Of a stretch of DNA of 64,000 bases, positions 55,387-63,459 are shown piece after piece. Where the stretch lies: NCBI RefSeq assembly GCF_030012215.1, contig NZ_JASCXX010000005.1, positions 124,001-188,000 of the forward strand, given 5' to 3'. The stretch comes from Anaerobaca lacustris (GTDB lineage Bacteria; Planctomycetota; Phycisphaerae; Sedimentisphaerales; Anaerobacaceae). Position 1 is the stretch's first letter. Each line of letters begins with the position of its first letter. The notes beneath the pieces were generated by a model, which had not been told where the DNA came from, did no database searches, and saw nothing but the letters and a program-made list of their open reading frames with translations. The position numbers and the translations under genes were made by a program.

Positions 55387-56120
55387 AGCTGGAGATCGCA
55401 GGCGCCGGATGGGTGACGCCCGCAGGGATCGGCCACAGCCGTGGTGGCGCGGCATTTGCGCCTGGTTCCGGGGCGCTGCCGCGTCTGCGGAGCACGCTGT
55501 TTCTCGACGCAGCGCACCCTCGCTATGGCCGGTTCGATCTCTATGCCAAGGCAGGGTTCGGCGCCATTGCGATGGCCCTGCGGGGCGCCGGTCTGGAGCG
55601 GTGGGAATGCAAGCGGCCCATCGGCCTCGTCGTGGGCACACAGCGCGGCTGTCTGGACAACGACGTGGCCTACTTCCGAACCGCGGCCACGGACGGCGGC
55701 GCCCTGGCCAGTCCGAATCTGTTCGCCTACACGCTGCCGACGTCGATGCTCGGCGAAGCGTCCATCCAGTTCGGTCTGACCGGCCCGAGCTTCGTCGTGG
55801 ACAACACTCACGTCGGCCGAATGGACGGGATTCATGCGGCCCTGGATTTGCTCCGCTTGGGCCTTTGCAGTACGATTGTGGCCGGTTGGTGTGATGTCCA
55901 CTCCGAGATATTCTCCGGGGATCCAGGCGAACCTTGCGGCGCTGTGTTTGCCGTGCTGAGCCGGGGCGGCGAGCGGGCCGCCTGGCAGTGGCAGGAAAAG
56001 CGACTCGTGCACGATTGCACGCCTATTGATACGATCGAGCGCCTGGTTGCCGTGGTGCTGGAGCGCACCGCTGCGGACGGCCGGAACAAGAACGATGAAG
56101 ATACGGGTGTTGACCGATGA
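55383..56120 (+). CDS. Short degenerate ketosynthase partner (ApeC-like chain-length factor)
   Basis: 245 residues, only the N-terminal half of the synthase fold. Ungapped alignment with the preceding synthase sets His143 (VDNTHVGRMDGI) at the catalytic cysteine position, and the C-terminal histidine motifs are absent. ApeC-type proteins have this size and act only in complex with their active partner. Its stop and the next start overlap by 4 bases, which tie it to the first radical SAM gene. Confidence 0.8.
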   Translation: MKLEIAGAGWVTPAGIGHSRGGAAFAPGSGALPRLRSTLFLDAAHPRYGRFDLYAKAGFGAIAMALRGAGLERWECKRPIGLVVGTQRGCLDNDVAYFRTAATDGGALASPNLFAYTLPTSMLGEASIQFGLTGPSFVVDNTHVGRMDGIHAALDLLRLGLCSTIVAGWCDVHSEIFSGDPGEPCGAVFAVLSRGGERAAWQWQEKRLVHDCTPIDTIERLVAVVLERTAADGRNKNDEDTGVDR

Positions 56121-57385
56121 AGATGAAGCTGATCTATCCGGCGTGGCCCAAGCTGAAACGCCAAACGACCTTTCACCTGCCGCCGCACGGACCGGTCGTG
56201 TTCGCCGCCACGGTGCCTGAAGACGTCGAGATCGTGTTCGAAGACGACAACGTCCAGGAGGTGAATCTGGACGAGCAGGTGGATCTGGTGGCAATATCGA
56301 CGATGTTGACCTGCCAGCTCCCGCGGGCGTTCGAGATCGCGGACGCATTTCGCGCCAAAGGGGTGCCTGTCATCTTCGGCGGGATCTCCACCATGCTGCA
56401 CAGCGAAGAGGTGGCCGGGCACGCCGACTCCGTGTTCCTGGGCGAAGCCGAGGGCCGGTTTGGACAGGTGATCGAGGATTTCCGCGCCAATCGACTCAAG
56501 CCGGTCTATGATTTCATGGGCACTCATCCGTCGGCCGACCAGGTCGGTCCGGCCCGGCGCAGCGTCCTGAACCGATCGCTGTACAACTATCGCGGCGTAC
56601 AGATGGTGGACCTCGTGCACGCCTCGCGCGGCTGCAAGTTCAATTGCTTCCCCTGTTGCAGCGCGTTTCTCGGAGGCAAGCAGTTTCGTCCGCGTCCCAT
56701 CGACCGGGTGGTGGAAGAACTGGAGCAGATTCAGAACAACCGGCTCTTCATCGTCGACAATTCCCTGGCCCAGGACCGAGATTGGATCATGGATCTGTTT
56801 CGGGCCATGACGCCGCTGAAGAAGAAGTGGGTTTCGCATCCGATCTTCTACGACGAGGAGGTCATCGCACTGGCCGCAGAGGCCGGCTGCTGGTACGTAT
56901 ACCAGGCCGTGTTCGACACGTCCGACGTGATCCGAGACCGCATTCGCATGCTCCAGGACCACGGCATCGGCGTCGAAGGCACGATTCTGCTGGGCACCGA
57001 CGACCACGACGTCGATTCCATCAAGCGTCTCGTGGATTTTCTCTGCGAGATCCGCCTGGACGTTGCGGAGTTCACGATCCTGACGCCGTTTCCCCACAGC
57101 CCGATCCGAGAGCAGTTCGAGCGGGAAGGCCGCATCCTGAGCAGCAACTGGGCGGATTACACCGCCGACAAGGTCGTGTTCCAGCCCAAGAAGATGTCCG
57201 TGGACCAGTTGCAGGAGATCTACGAATACGCGTGGGACACGTTCTACGCCGATGCAGGATACCAGCTTCGCATGGGCCAGTTGTTCCAGAAGGTCATCGA
57301 GCGGGAGATGGCCGACGGGACCTATCGGCGCTACGATCCCCGCATCCGAAAGCGATTCCAGCGGAAGGCGTTGGAGCAATCATGA
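56117..57385 (+). CDS. Radical SAM protein with cobalamin-binding-like N-terminal region, 1 of 3
   Basis: 422 residues. The N-terminal ~130 residues form a cobalamin-binding-like alpha/beta domain (VDLVAISTML, VPVIFGGISTML, ADSVFLGEAEG), without the DxHxxG histidine that would ligate cobalt. The radical SAM core has CxxxCxxC at Cys173, Cys177 and Cys180 (RGCKFNCFPC) for the [4Fe-4S] cluster. Such enzymes methylate unactivated carbon or do other radical changes. In tandem with two relatives and linked to polyene genes by a 4-base overlap. Reaction unknown. Confidence 0.85.
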   Translation: MKMKLIYPAWPKLKRQTTFHLPPHGPVVFAATVPEDVEIVFEDDNVQEVNLDEQVDLVAISTMLTCQLPRAFEIADAFRAKGVPVIFGGISTMLHSEEVAGHADSVFLGEAEGRFGQVIEDFRANRLKPVYDFMGTHPSADQVGPARRSVLNRSLYNYRGVQMVDLVHASRGCKFNCFPCCSAFLGGKQFRPRPIDRVVEELEQIQNNRLFIVDNSLAQDRDWIMDLFRAMTPLKKKWVSHPIFYDEEVIALAAEAGCWYVYQAVFDTSDVIRDRIRMLQDHGIGVEGTILLGTDDHDVDSIKRLVDFLCEIRLDVAEFTILTPFPHSPIREQFEREGRILSSNWADYTADKVVFQPKKMSVDQLQEIYEYAWDTFYADAGYQLRMGQLFQKVIEREMADGTYRRYDPRIRKRFQRKALEQS

Positions 57386-58785
57386 GCCGGGTCCTACTGA
57401 TCTCCGCGAACACCTGTGTCGATCCCTATCCGGTCTTTCCGCTGGGAATGGCCACGGTCGCCGCCGCGCTGACCGAAGCGGGTCACGAGGTTCTCCAGTT
57501 CGACTGGCTGGCGGCTGGGGAGGTTGCCGAAGCGCTGTCGAAGGCCCTCGCGGCGTTCGGCCCGGACGTGGTGGCCGTGTCGATCCGCAATCTCGACCGG
57601 GTCGACTCCCTGGCCGAGTCCAACGAGGGCTGGGAATTGCGCGGGGCCCGGGACGTGATCGCCCTTCTCAGAAAGCAGATGGACGTTCCCATCGTCGTCG
57701 GAGGTCCGGCCGTCTCGATCATGCCTCGCGAAGTGCGCGCCTACGTCGATGCCGACGTCGCCATTGTCGGCGAAGGCGAGCGCTCCATCGTCGAAGTCGT
57801 CGAGGCCGCGGCGCAGAGTGGTTCCCTGCCGGAGATCTGGCCGAGCGAGTCCGAACGATTATCCGGCGTGGGGCAGCGCTCGCCCTGTCTTGACCCGTCT
57901 CTCGTTTCGTTCTACTGGAACGCCAGCGGCATCCTCGGCCTGCAAACCAAACGGGGTTGTTCCTATCACTGCTGCTACTGCACCTATCCGGGCCTGGAGG
58001 GCCCGTGCTTCCGTCCCCGTCCGGCCGAGGCGGTGGTGGCTGACGTGGAGCGACTCAAACGCGATTTCCAGGTCGATACGGTGTTCTTTGCGGATTCCGT
58101 CTTCAACGATCCGGCCGGACACTACCTGGAACTCGCCGAAGCGCTGGCCAGACGAGAACTGGGCGTCAAATGGGCCGCGTATTTCTCTCCGAAGGGAATG
58201 AACCGCGAGGCCGTCGCCTTGTGCCGGCGAGCCGGGCTCTACGCGGTGGAGTTGGGGGTCGATGCGGCCAGTGATGCCACGCTGCACGGAATGGGCAAGG
58301 CCTTCACCTGGGCCGATGCCCGCGAGGCCACCGACATGCTCAGCCGATCGCACGTCGCCTGCGCGCAGTTCATCATCTTTGGCGGGCCCGACGAGACGGC
58401 CGAGACGGTCGAGGAAGGCCTGAACAACATCGCGGCGCTGGAATACTGCGTGGTCTTCGGTTTCTCAGGCATTCGGATCTATCCCGCCACGCCCCTGCAT
58501 CGGCGCGCGCTGGCCGAGGGCGTCGTACAGAAGGACGAATCTCTGTTCGAGCCGGTCTATTACATCTCGCCGACGGTCGACAAGACCTGGATGGATCGGC
58601 GACTGACCGAGGCGTGGGCCCGTCGGCCGGATCGCGTCTTCCCTCCGCAACGGGGCTATCGCGTCACCGCCAAGCTGCGCAGCCTGGGCTGGAAGGGATT
58701 GCTTTGGGAACGGTTGATCGCACGATGGCCGTCGGAAACGACGTCCGATGGCGTCGGCGACGCAAGGACGGTCGAGCATGGATAA
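57382..58785 (+). CDS. Radical SAM protein with cobalamin-binding-like N-terminal region, 2 of 3
   Basis: 467 residues. B12-type domain at about 1-145 (PLGMATVAAALTEAGHEV, VVGGPAVSIMPREV, VAIVGEGERS), then the radical SAM cluster motif Cys193, Cys197, Cys200 (RGCSYHCCYC) with the further block YAVELGVDAASD. C-terminal helical region without a known extra domain. ATGA overlap with the first, 8-base overlap with the third. Sequence differs enough from its two neighbours that each probably does a different step, not a redundant one. Confidence 0.85.
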   Translation: MSRVLLISANTCVDPYPVFPLGMATVAAALTEAGHEVLQFDWLAAGEVAEALSKALAAFGPDVVAVSIRNLDRVDSLAESNEGWELRGARDVIALLRKQMDVPIVVGGPAVSIMPREVRAYVDADVAIVGEGERSIVEVVEAAAQSGSLPEIWPSESERLSGVGQRSPCLDPSLVSFYWNASGILGLQTKRGCSYHCCYCTYPGLEGPCFRPRPAEAVVADVERLKRDFQVDTVFFADSVFNDPAGHYLELAEALARRELGVKWAAYFSPKGMNREAVALCRRAGLYAVELGVDAASDATLHGMGKAFTWADAREATDMLSRSHVACAQFIIFGGPDETAETVEEGLNNIAALEYCVVFGFSGIRIYPATPLHRRALAEGVVQKDESLFEPVYYISPTVDKTWMDRRLTEAWARRPDRVFPPQRGYRVTAKLRSLGWKGLLWERLIARWPSETTSDGVGDARTVEHG

Positions 58786-60217
58786 ACAGCGTGTCTTGTT
58801 GATTCATCCCCTGGGGTACGATGCGCAGGTGGCCGGCCGCGACATCTCGCGTCTGGCCAATCTGATGCCCCCGTTGGGGCTGGCCGGCATCGCCGCCTAC
58901 GTCGAGCAATACGGATTTCACGCCGACATCATCGACTGCTTCGCCGATCCCGACTCCGACCGGGTGATCGACGACTACGTGCGCCGTTATCAGCCGGGAT
59001 ACGTCGGCGCCACCTGCACCACGGCCGGTTTCCTGGACGCCGCCCGGATCTTCAGCCGCATCAAGCAGACGCACCCGGAGACCTGCACCATCGCCGGCGG
59101 CCCGCACGCCTCGGCGCTGCGCGACACGATCGTCCGCGACTACGAAGAAGTGGACTACGTCGTCGTCGGAGAGGGCGAAGGACCGCTGAAGTCGCTTATG
59201 GAATCGGGCGGAAGGCCCGAAGGAATCGCCGGACTGGCCTATCGCGACGGGGGACAGATCGCGTTCAACGGGTTCCAGGACAATCGGCTGGACCTCGATA
59301 CGCTGCCGCTGCCGGCCTATCACAAGCTCGCGGGCTTTCCGCAGCGGTATCAGTTGCCGATCTTCAACTATCCGAAGACGCCGAACACCAGTTGCATCTC
59401 CAGCCGCGGCTGTCCGTATCAGTGCAGTTACTGCGACCGCTCCGTGTTCCGGCGGTCGTTCCGCTACAATTCCGCCGACTATCTCGTGCAGCATCTGAGC
59501 CATCTCAGGAAGCAGTTCGGCATTCGCCACATCAATTTCTATGACGATCAGTTCACGTTCCATCGCGATCGCGTCGTGGCCTTCTGCGAACGGATGATCG
59601 AACATCCGATGGGGATGACGTTCAACTGTGCGGTGCGGGCCGAGCACGTGGACCCGGAACTGCTGGCCTTGATGAAGCGGGCCGGCTGCTGGATGATCAG
59701 TCTGGGAATCGAGACGGGCGATCCCGACCTGCTGGCCCAGCACCGACAGAACCCGGACCTCGAACTGATGGCCGAGACCGTACGCCGCATCCATCGAGCC
59801 GGGATTCGCGTCAAAGGGCTCCTCATGATCGGCCTGCCGGGCGAAACGGAACGGAGCTTTCGCCGCACGATGGACTACGTGTTCTCTCTGCCGATCGACG
59901 ATCTCAACATGGCGAAGTTCACCCCCTTCCCCGGGTCGCCGCTCTATGAGAAGATCCACGAGTTGGGCTCGTTCGAGGAGAACTGGGAGAAGATGGATTG
60001 CATGAACACGGTGTTCGTGCCCCACGGGATGACGGCCGAGCAACTGGAGCGTTTGTTTCTGGAGTTCTACAAGCACCATTACACACGGCCCAGGACACTA
60101 TGGAACTTCGCGAGCATGGTATGGAAATCGCCGGACAGTTGGAGACGATTTCTCCTGAACGTGGGCAGCTTCGTTCGCTTCGCCCGCAAGAACCGCCGCA
60201 TTGTGGAACGGTCCTGA
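58778..60217 (+). CDS. Radical SAM protein with cobalamin-binding-like N-terminal region, 3 of 3
   Basis: 479 residues. B12-type domain (MPPLGLAGIAAYVEQYGF, CTIAGGPHASALRD, YVVVGEGEG), cluster motif Cys212, Cys216, Cys219 (RGCPYQCSYC) and the SAM-barrel block MISLGIETGDPDLL. Resembles the large family that includes anaerobic Mg-protoporphyrin cyclase-like and hopanoid-modifying enzymes. The last gene before the glycosyltransferase, with only two bases between. Its reaction and substrate are not predictable; the lipid/polyene context is the main clue. Confidence 0.86.
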   Translation: MDKQRVLLIHPLGYDAQVAGRDISRLANLMPPLGLAGIAAYVEQYGFHADIIDCFADPDSDRVIDDYVRRYQPGYVGATCTTAGFLDAARIFSRIKQTHPETCTIAGGPHASALRDTIVRDYEEVDYVVVGEGEGPLKSLMESGGRPEGIAGLAYRDGGQIAFNGFQDNRLDLDTLPLPAYHKLAGFPQRYQLPIFNYPKTPNTSCISSRGCPYQCSYCDRSVFRRSFRYNSADYLVQHLSHLRKQFGIRHINFYDDQFTFHRDRVVAFCERMIEHPMGMTFNCAVRAEHVDPELLALMKRAGCWMISLGIETGDPDLLAQHRQNPDLELMAETVRRIHRAGIRVKGLLMIGLPGETERSFRRTMDYVFSLPIDDLNMAKFTPFPGSPLYEKIHELGSFEENWEKMDCMNTVFVPHGMTAEQLERLFLEFYKHHYTRPRTLWNFASMVWKSPDSWRRFLLNVGSFVRFARKNRRIVERS

Positions 60218-60219
60218 GC

Positions 60220-61407
60220 GTGGCGGCGGTCGAGCACATTACCGTAGTGATTCCGGTCTACAATCAGCCGGACTGCCTCCGGGACGTTGTCTCCCGCTGC
60301 CTGGCCGAGCATCGGCGAGTCCTGATCGTCGACGACGGCAGCAAACCATCTGTCGAGCCGCTCTTGGAGGGCCTGCCCGTCGAGGTGATCCGTCACGACG
60401 TCAATCGGGGCAAGGGCCAGGCCCTTCGCACGGCGGAGCGCCATCTGCGCGAGCGCGGCGATACGCATATGATTACGCTCGACGCCGACGGTCAGCACTA
60501 TCCCGAAGATCTGCCCCGCTTCATCGAGGCCATCGACCGGCATCCCGATGCACTGATTGTCGGCGTGCGGGATTTTGCACAGGCCACCATTCCCGGCGCC
60601 TCGCGCTTCGGACGGGCGTTCGGCAACTTCTGGGTACGCATTCAAACGGGGACGCGCGTACACGACATCCAGAGCGGATTCCGAGCGTATCCCCTGTCCG
60701 CCTTCAAGCGTCTTCGCTGCCGCGCGCAGGCGTACGCGTTCGAGGTCGAAATCGTGGTTCGCGCCCTGTGGGGCGGTGTCAAGGTGCACGAGGTGCCGAT
60801 CCACGTGCATTACCCCAAGCCCGGCCAGCGCGTCTCCCACTTCCACAAGTTCTACGACAACGCGCGCCTGGCCTTGCTGAACACCCATCTGACCATACGG
60901 GCGATCGTGCCGTGGCCCCACCGTCAGGTGGCGACCACGGAGGCGGAAGCAACGGTGACTGTATGGCACCCATTGCGTTCGATTCGCATGTTGCTGACCG
61001 AGCGGGCGACCCCGCGCGAGCTCGGTTTCGCCGTGGCGCTGGGCGTCTTTCTGGGCGCCGTGCCGCTGATTGCCTTGCATACGCTGGCGATCCTGATCGC
61101 GGCGGCCCTGCTGCGGCTCAATCGCGTCGCCGCCGTCGCGGCCAGTCAGCTCTGCATGCCTCCGGTCGTGCCCGCCCTGTGTATCGAAGCGGGATACTTC
61201 ATGCGACACGGCTCCTTCCTGACACTCCAGGGCGTCAAACACCTCTCCTCCAACGCCTCTTTCCTGGAGCTCGGATACATGGGCCTGGAACGCCTCTGGG
61301 AGTGGCTGCTCGGTTCATTGCTCGTCGGGCCCGCTCTGGCCCTGGTGCTGGGCCTGATGACCTACATCGCGGCGCGCATCATCGAAAGGGCCCGGCATGA
61401 GCACTGA
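60220..61407 (+). CDS. Glycosyltransferase family 2 fused to DUF2062 membrane domain
   Basis: 395 residues, GTG start. N-terminal GT-A domain: HITVVIPVYNQPDCLRDVV, RVLIVDDGS, and LDADGQHYPED with the metal-binding DADG (88-91), like dolichol-phosphate-sugar synthases. From about residue 260 a DUF2062 membrane domain (ATPRELGFAVALGVFLGAVPL, then two more hydrophobic segments). It should transfer a sugar to a lipid acceptor at the inner membrane. Aryl polyene clusters have one protein made of GT2 plus acyltransferase (ApeJ role); here these are two genes overlapping by 11 bases. Confidence 0.85.
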   Translation: MAAVEHITVVIPVYNQPDCLRDVVSRCLAEHRRVLIVDDGSKPSVEPLLEGLPVEVIRHDVNRGKGQALRTAERHLRERGDTHMITLDADGQHYPEDLPRFIEAIDRHPDALIVGVRDFAQATIPGASRFGRAFGNFWVRIQTGTRVHDIQSGFRAYPLSAFKRLRCRAQAYAFEVEIVVRALWGGVKVHEVPIHVHYPKPGQRVSHFHKFYDNARLALLNTHLTIRAIVPWPHRQVATTEAEATVTVWHPLRSIRMLLTERATPRELGFAVALGVFLGAVPLIALHTLAILIAAALLRLNRVAAVAASQLCMPPVVPALCIEAGYFMRHGSFLTLQGVKHLSSNASFLELGYMGLERLWEWLLGSLLVGPALALVLGLMTYIAARIIERARHEH

Positions 61408-62332
61408 GCCGCAAGGGCCGGGCGTCTCGAACGCCCAGTGGGATTCGCGCAGCGTGGGCAGGCGATGGCAACAGGCCTTCTTCGCAACGCTGATCCGCAT
61501 CGGAGGACGCCGGCCGGCCTATGCATGCATGTACCTCGTGGTCCTGTGGTACGTCTTGTTGCGGCCTTTCGTGCGCCGGCGATGCCGATACTACCTGGAC
61601 CGGCGCTTTCCCGACGTGACGAACCCGCTGATCCGGCTCTGGCATGACTACCGACGGATCGTGGCCCTGGGCGGATCGCTCATCGATCGCGGCGCGTTCG
61701 GTCTGCTCGGCCCCGGCACGCTGAAGGTGGAGTTCCCGGAGGGCCGGGACCTTCAGGCCCTGGTCGACGAGGGCCGGGGGCTCATCGTCCTCAACAGCCA
61801 CGTGGGTTGCTGGCAGGTAGCGATGTCCGCCTTCAGCTACTTACATGTGCCCGTCAGCATCGTGATGCACCAGCGGGCCGGCGACATCGACCCACGGTGG
61901 TTTCAACGCGCTGGAGAGGAGGCGGGGCTGTCGATCATCGATCCGGCCAAGAACATGGGGGGCATCATGGAGATGATCGGCACGCTCAAACGCAGGGAAA
62001 TCCTGGGACTCATGGCCGACCGCGTCTTCGGCGATGACCCCAACACCCTGGAAGCGACGTTTCTCGGGGCGCCCGTGCATTTCCCTGTCAGTCCCTATCG
62101 CCTGGCCTCGATGCAGGGCACGCCGGTCGCGGTGGTCTTCAGCTACAAGACGGGCTTCTCAACATACCGCATCCAATTGGCCCGGGTCATCCGTGTCCCC
62201 ACCGGCCTGGGACGCTCCAACGAGGCTTATGTCCCCTATCTTCAGGAATTCGTCGCGGCCCTGGAGACCTTCGTTCAGTCTCACCCCTGGCAGTTCTTCA
62301 ACTTCCACGATATGTGGCAGCAATCGACCTGA
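61397..62332 (+). CDS. LpxL/HtrB-like lipid acyltransferase
   Basis: 311 residues. One membrane segment near 42-58, then the catalytic HX4E-like block NSHVGCWQ at 133-140 (His135, with Gln at the usual Glu position), followed by IGTLKRREILGLMADR and FLGAPVHFPVSPYRLA, all typical of late lipid A acyltransferases. Acylates a glycolipid in the inner membrane with carrier-bound fatty acid. Paired with GT2 by overlap, it should assemble the polyene or fatty chain onto the glycolipid anchor. It is the last gene of the long operon. Confidence 0.85.
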   Translation: MSTEPQGPGVSNAQWDSRSVGRRWQQAFFATLIRIGGRRPAYACMYLVVLWYVLLRPFVRRRCRYYLDRRFPDVTNPLIRLWHDYRRIVALGGSLIDRGAFGLLGPGTLKVEFPEGRDLQALVDEGRGLIVLNSHVGCWQVAMSAFSYLHVPVSIVMHQRAGDIDPRWFQRAGEEAGLSIIDPAKNMGGIMEMIGTLKRREILGLMADRVFGDDPNTLEATFLGAPVHFPVSPYRLASMQGTPVAVVFSYKTGFSTYRIQLARVIRVPTGLGRSNEAYVPYLQEFVAALETFVQSHPWQFFNFHDMWQQST

Positions 62333-62386
62333 AGTCCCACCCTTTCCCCTCTGACAAATAATCCTGAATTGAGCATGTGCTTTTTC

Positions 62387-62416
62387 TTGACACGGGTCCT
62401 GGCCGATGAGTATTGT
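62387..62416 (+). promoter_or_regulatory. Strong candidate promoter for the terminal lipoprotein
   Basis: Consensus TTGACA (62387-62392), 18-base spacer, TATTGT (62411-62416), giving a leader of about 75 bases to the lipoprotein at 62498. It marks the end of the preceding operon. Confidence 0.6.
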
Positions 62417-62497
62417 CGCAAACGAGTTCCTTGAGACGACGTATTGGCATTTGCCAGGGATCTATTGCGGTTCACATACTGTTAAGGAGACGTGCAC

Positions 62498-63112
62498 ATG
62501 AGACTTGCATGGGAGACAACACGATCGTTCCTGGGCGTTCGAGGATTGGCCGCGGTGCTGTTCCTCCTGCTGCTGTTGGCCTCGGGCTGTGCAACCGGGG
62601 GCAAGTACATGACCAGAGCTGAACCGATTGTGTCGCCCCCACAGGGAAAAGCCCTGGTGACATTCGTGCGCCCCAGCAACTTTGGGGGCGCCATCTCGTT
62701 CGGACTCTGGGACGGAGACATTTTCATTGGCATATTGGGTCCAGATATGAGCATTCAGTACGAGACGGCTCCCGGTGAGCATTACTTCATCGCCCGGGCC
62801 GAGAACTGGGCCTGTGTGAAAGCGGACTTGGTCGCAGATCGGCAGTACGTTATCAAGGCCAATCCGGTGATCGGTGCGTGGAAGGCTCGCGTTGTGCTGA
62901 GCCCCGTGAATGAATCGGACTACAACAAGCCAGGCGAACTCCCAAAAGTCCGGAAGTGGCTCGCCGACGCAAAGCCAATGATGCCCAATCCGGAGCATCG
63001 AGATGCGTATGCGGAGCCTCGTCGTCAGGATGTCTTGAAGGCGAAGGAGATGTTCGTCTCGGGCGAGGGCAAGTACTTGACACTCGTAGCTGGCGACTAT
63101 TTGCCCGAGTAG
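62498..63112 (+). CDS. Small lipoprotein, DUF2846-like
   Basis: 204 residues. Signal and lipobox LLLLLASGC. The mature part has FVRPSNFGGAISFGLWDG, IFIGILGPDM and the APGEHYFIA strand, resembling the DUF2846 group of small bacterial lipoproteins with a beta-sandwich. AAGGAGA seven bases before ATG 62498 sets the start. It has its own promoter, so it is probably not part of the polyene operon; function unknown. Confidence 0.72.
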   Translation: MRLAWETTRSFLGVRGLAAVLFLLLLLASGCATGGKYMTRAEPIVSPPQGKALVTFVRPSNFGGAISFGLWDGDIFIGILGPDMSIQYETAPGEHYFIARAENWACVKADLVADRQYVIKANPVIGAWKARVVLSPVNESDYNKPGELPKVRKWLADAKPMMPNPEHRDAYAEPRRQDVLKAKEMFVSGEGKYLTLVAGDYLPE

Positions 63113-63459
63113 TGGGTCCAGTGGCATAAGGCTGTGTCGCACATTTTTCGATAGTCGTCACCTGGGTCGAGCGATAGAGGCCGACCTTCCTTTGCGCGGC
63201 CTCCGCAGGGGACCGTAGGCCATCGAGCGATTCCACGATAGTGAGCGTCCCCTCTTGGCGTTCTTGCTTGGGTTCTTTCCGTCAGGCCATGCTCGTCTGT
63301 CGCCGAGGGCCAGATCATCCTGGTCTTCGACAGGTTGCACACCGTGATCGACGACAGCCGATTGACCCCGGCGCAGTCTCGCTGTACGCTATATCGCAGA
63401 TGTGCACGGAACGGCGGTTTGGAGCGGAAGACCGACAGGCGATGCATTGGAGGTCACGA
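63113..63459. other. Intergenic region before the last gene
   Basis: 347 bases. No supported gene on either strand. The minus-strand frame at 63097-63447 has no ribosome site and its translation does not look like a protein family. No promoter stood out. Confidence 0.4.

Noticed and set aside
63097-63447. 116-codon minus-strand frame, considered as a transposase remnant
   Set aside because: No DDE residues, no terminal inverted repeats, no ribosome site; cannot be supported.
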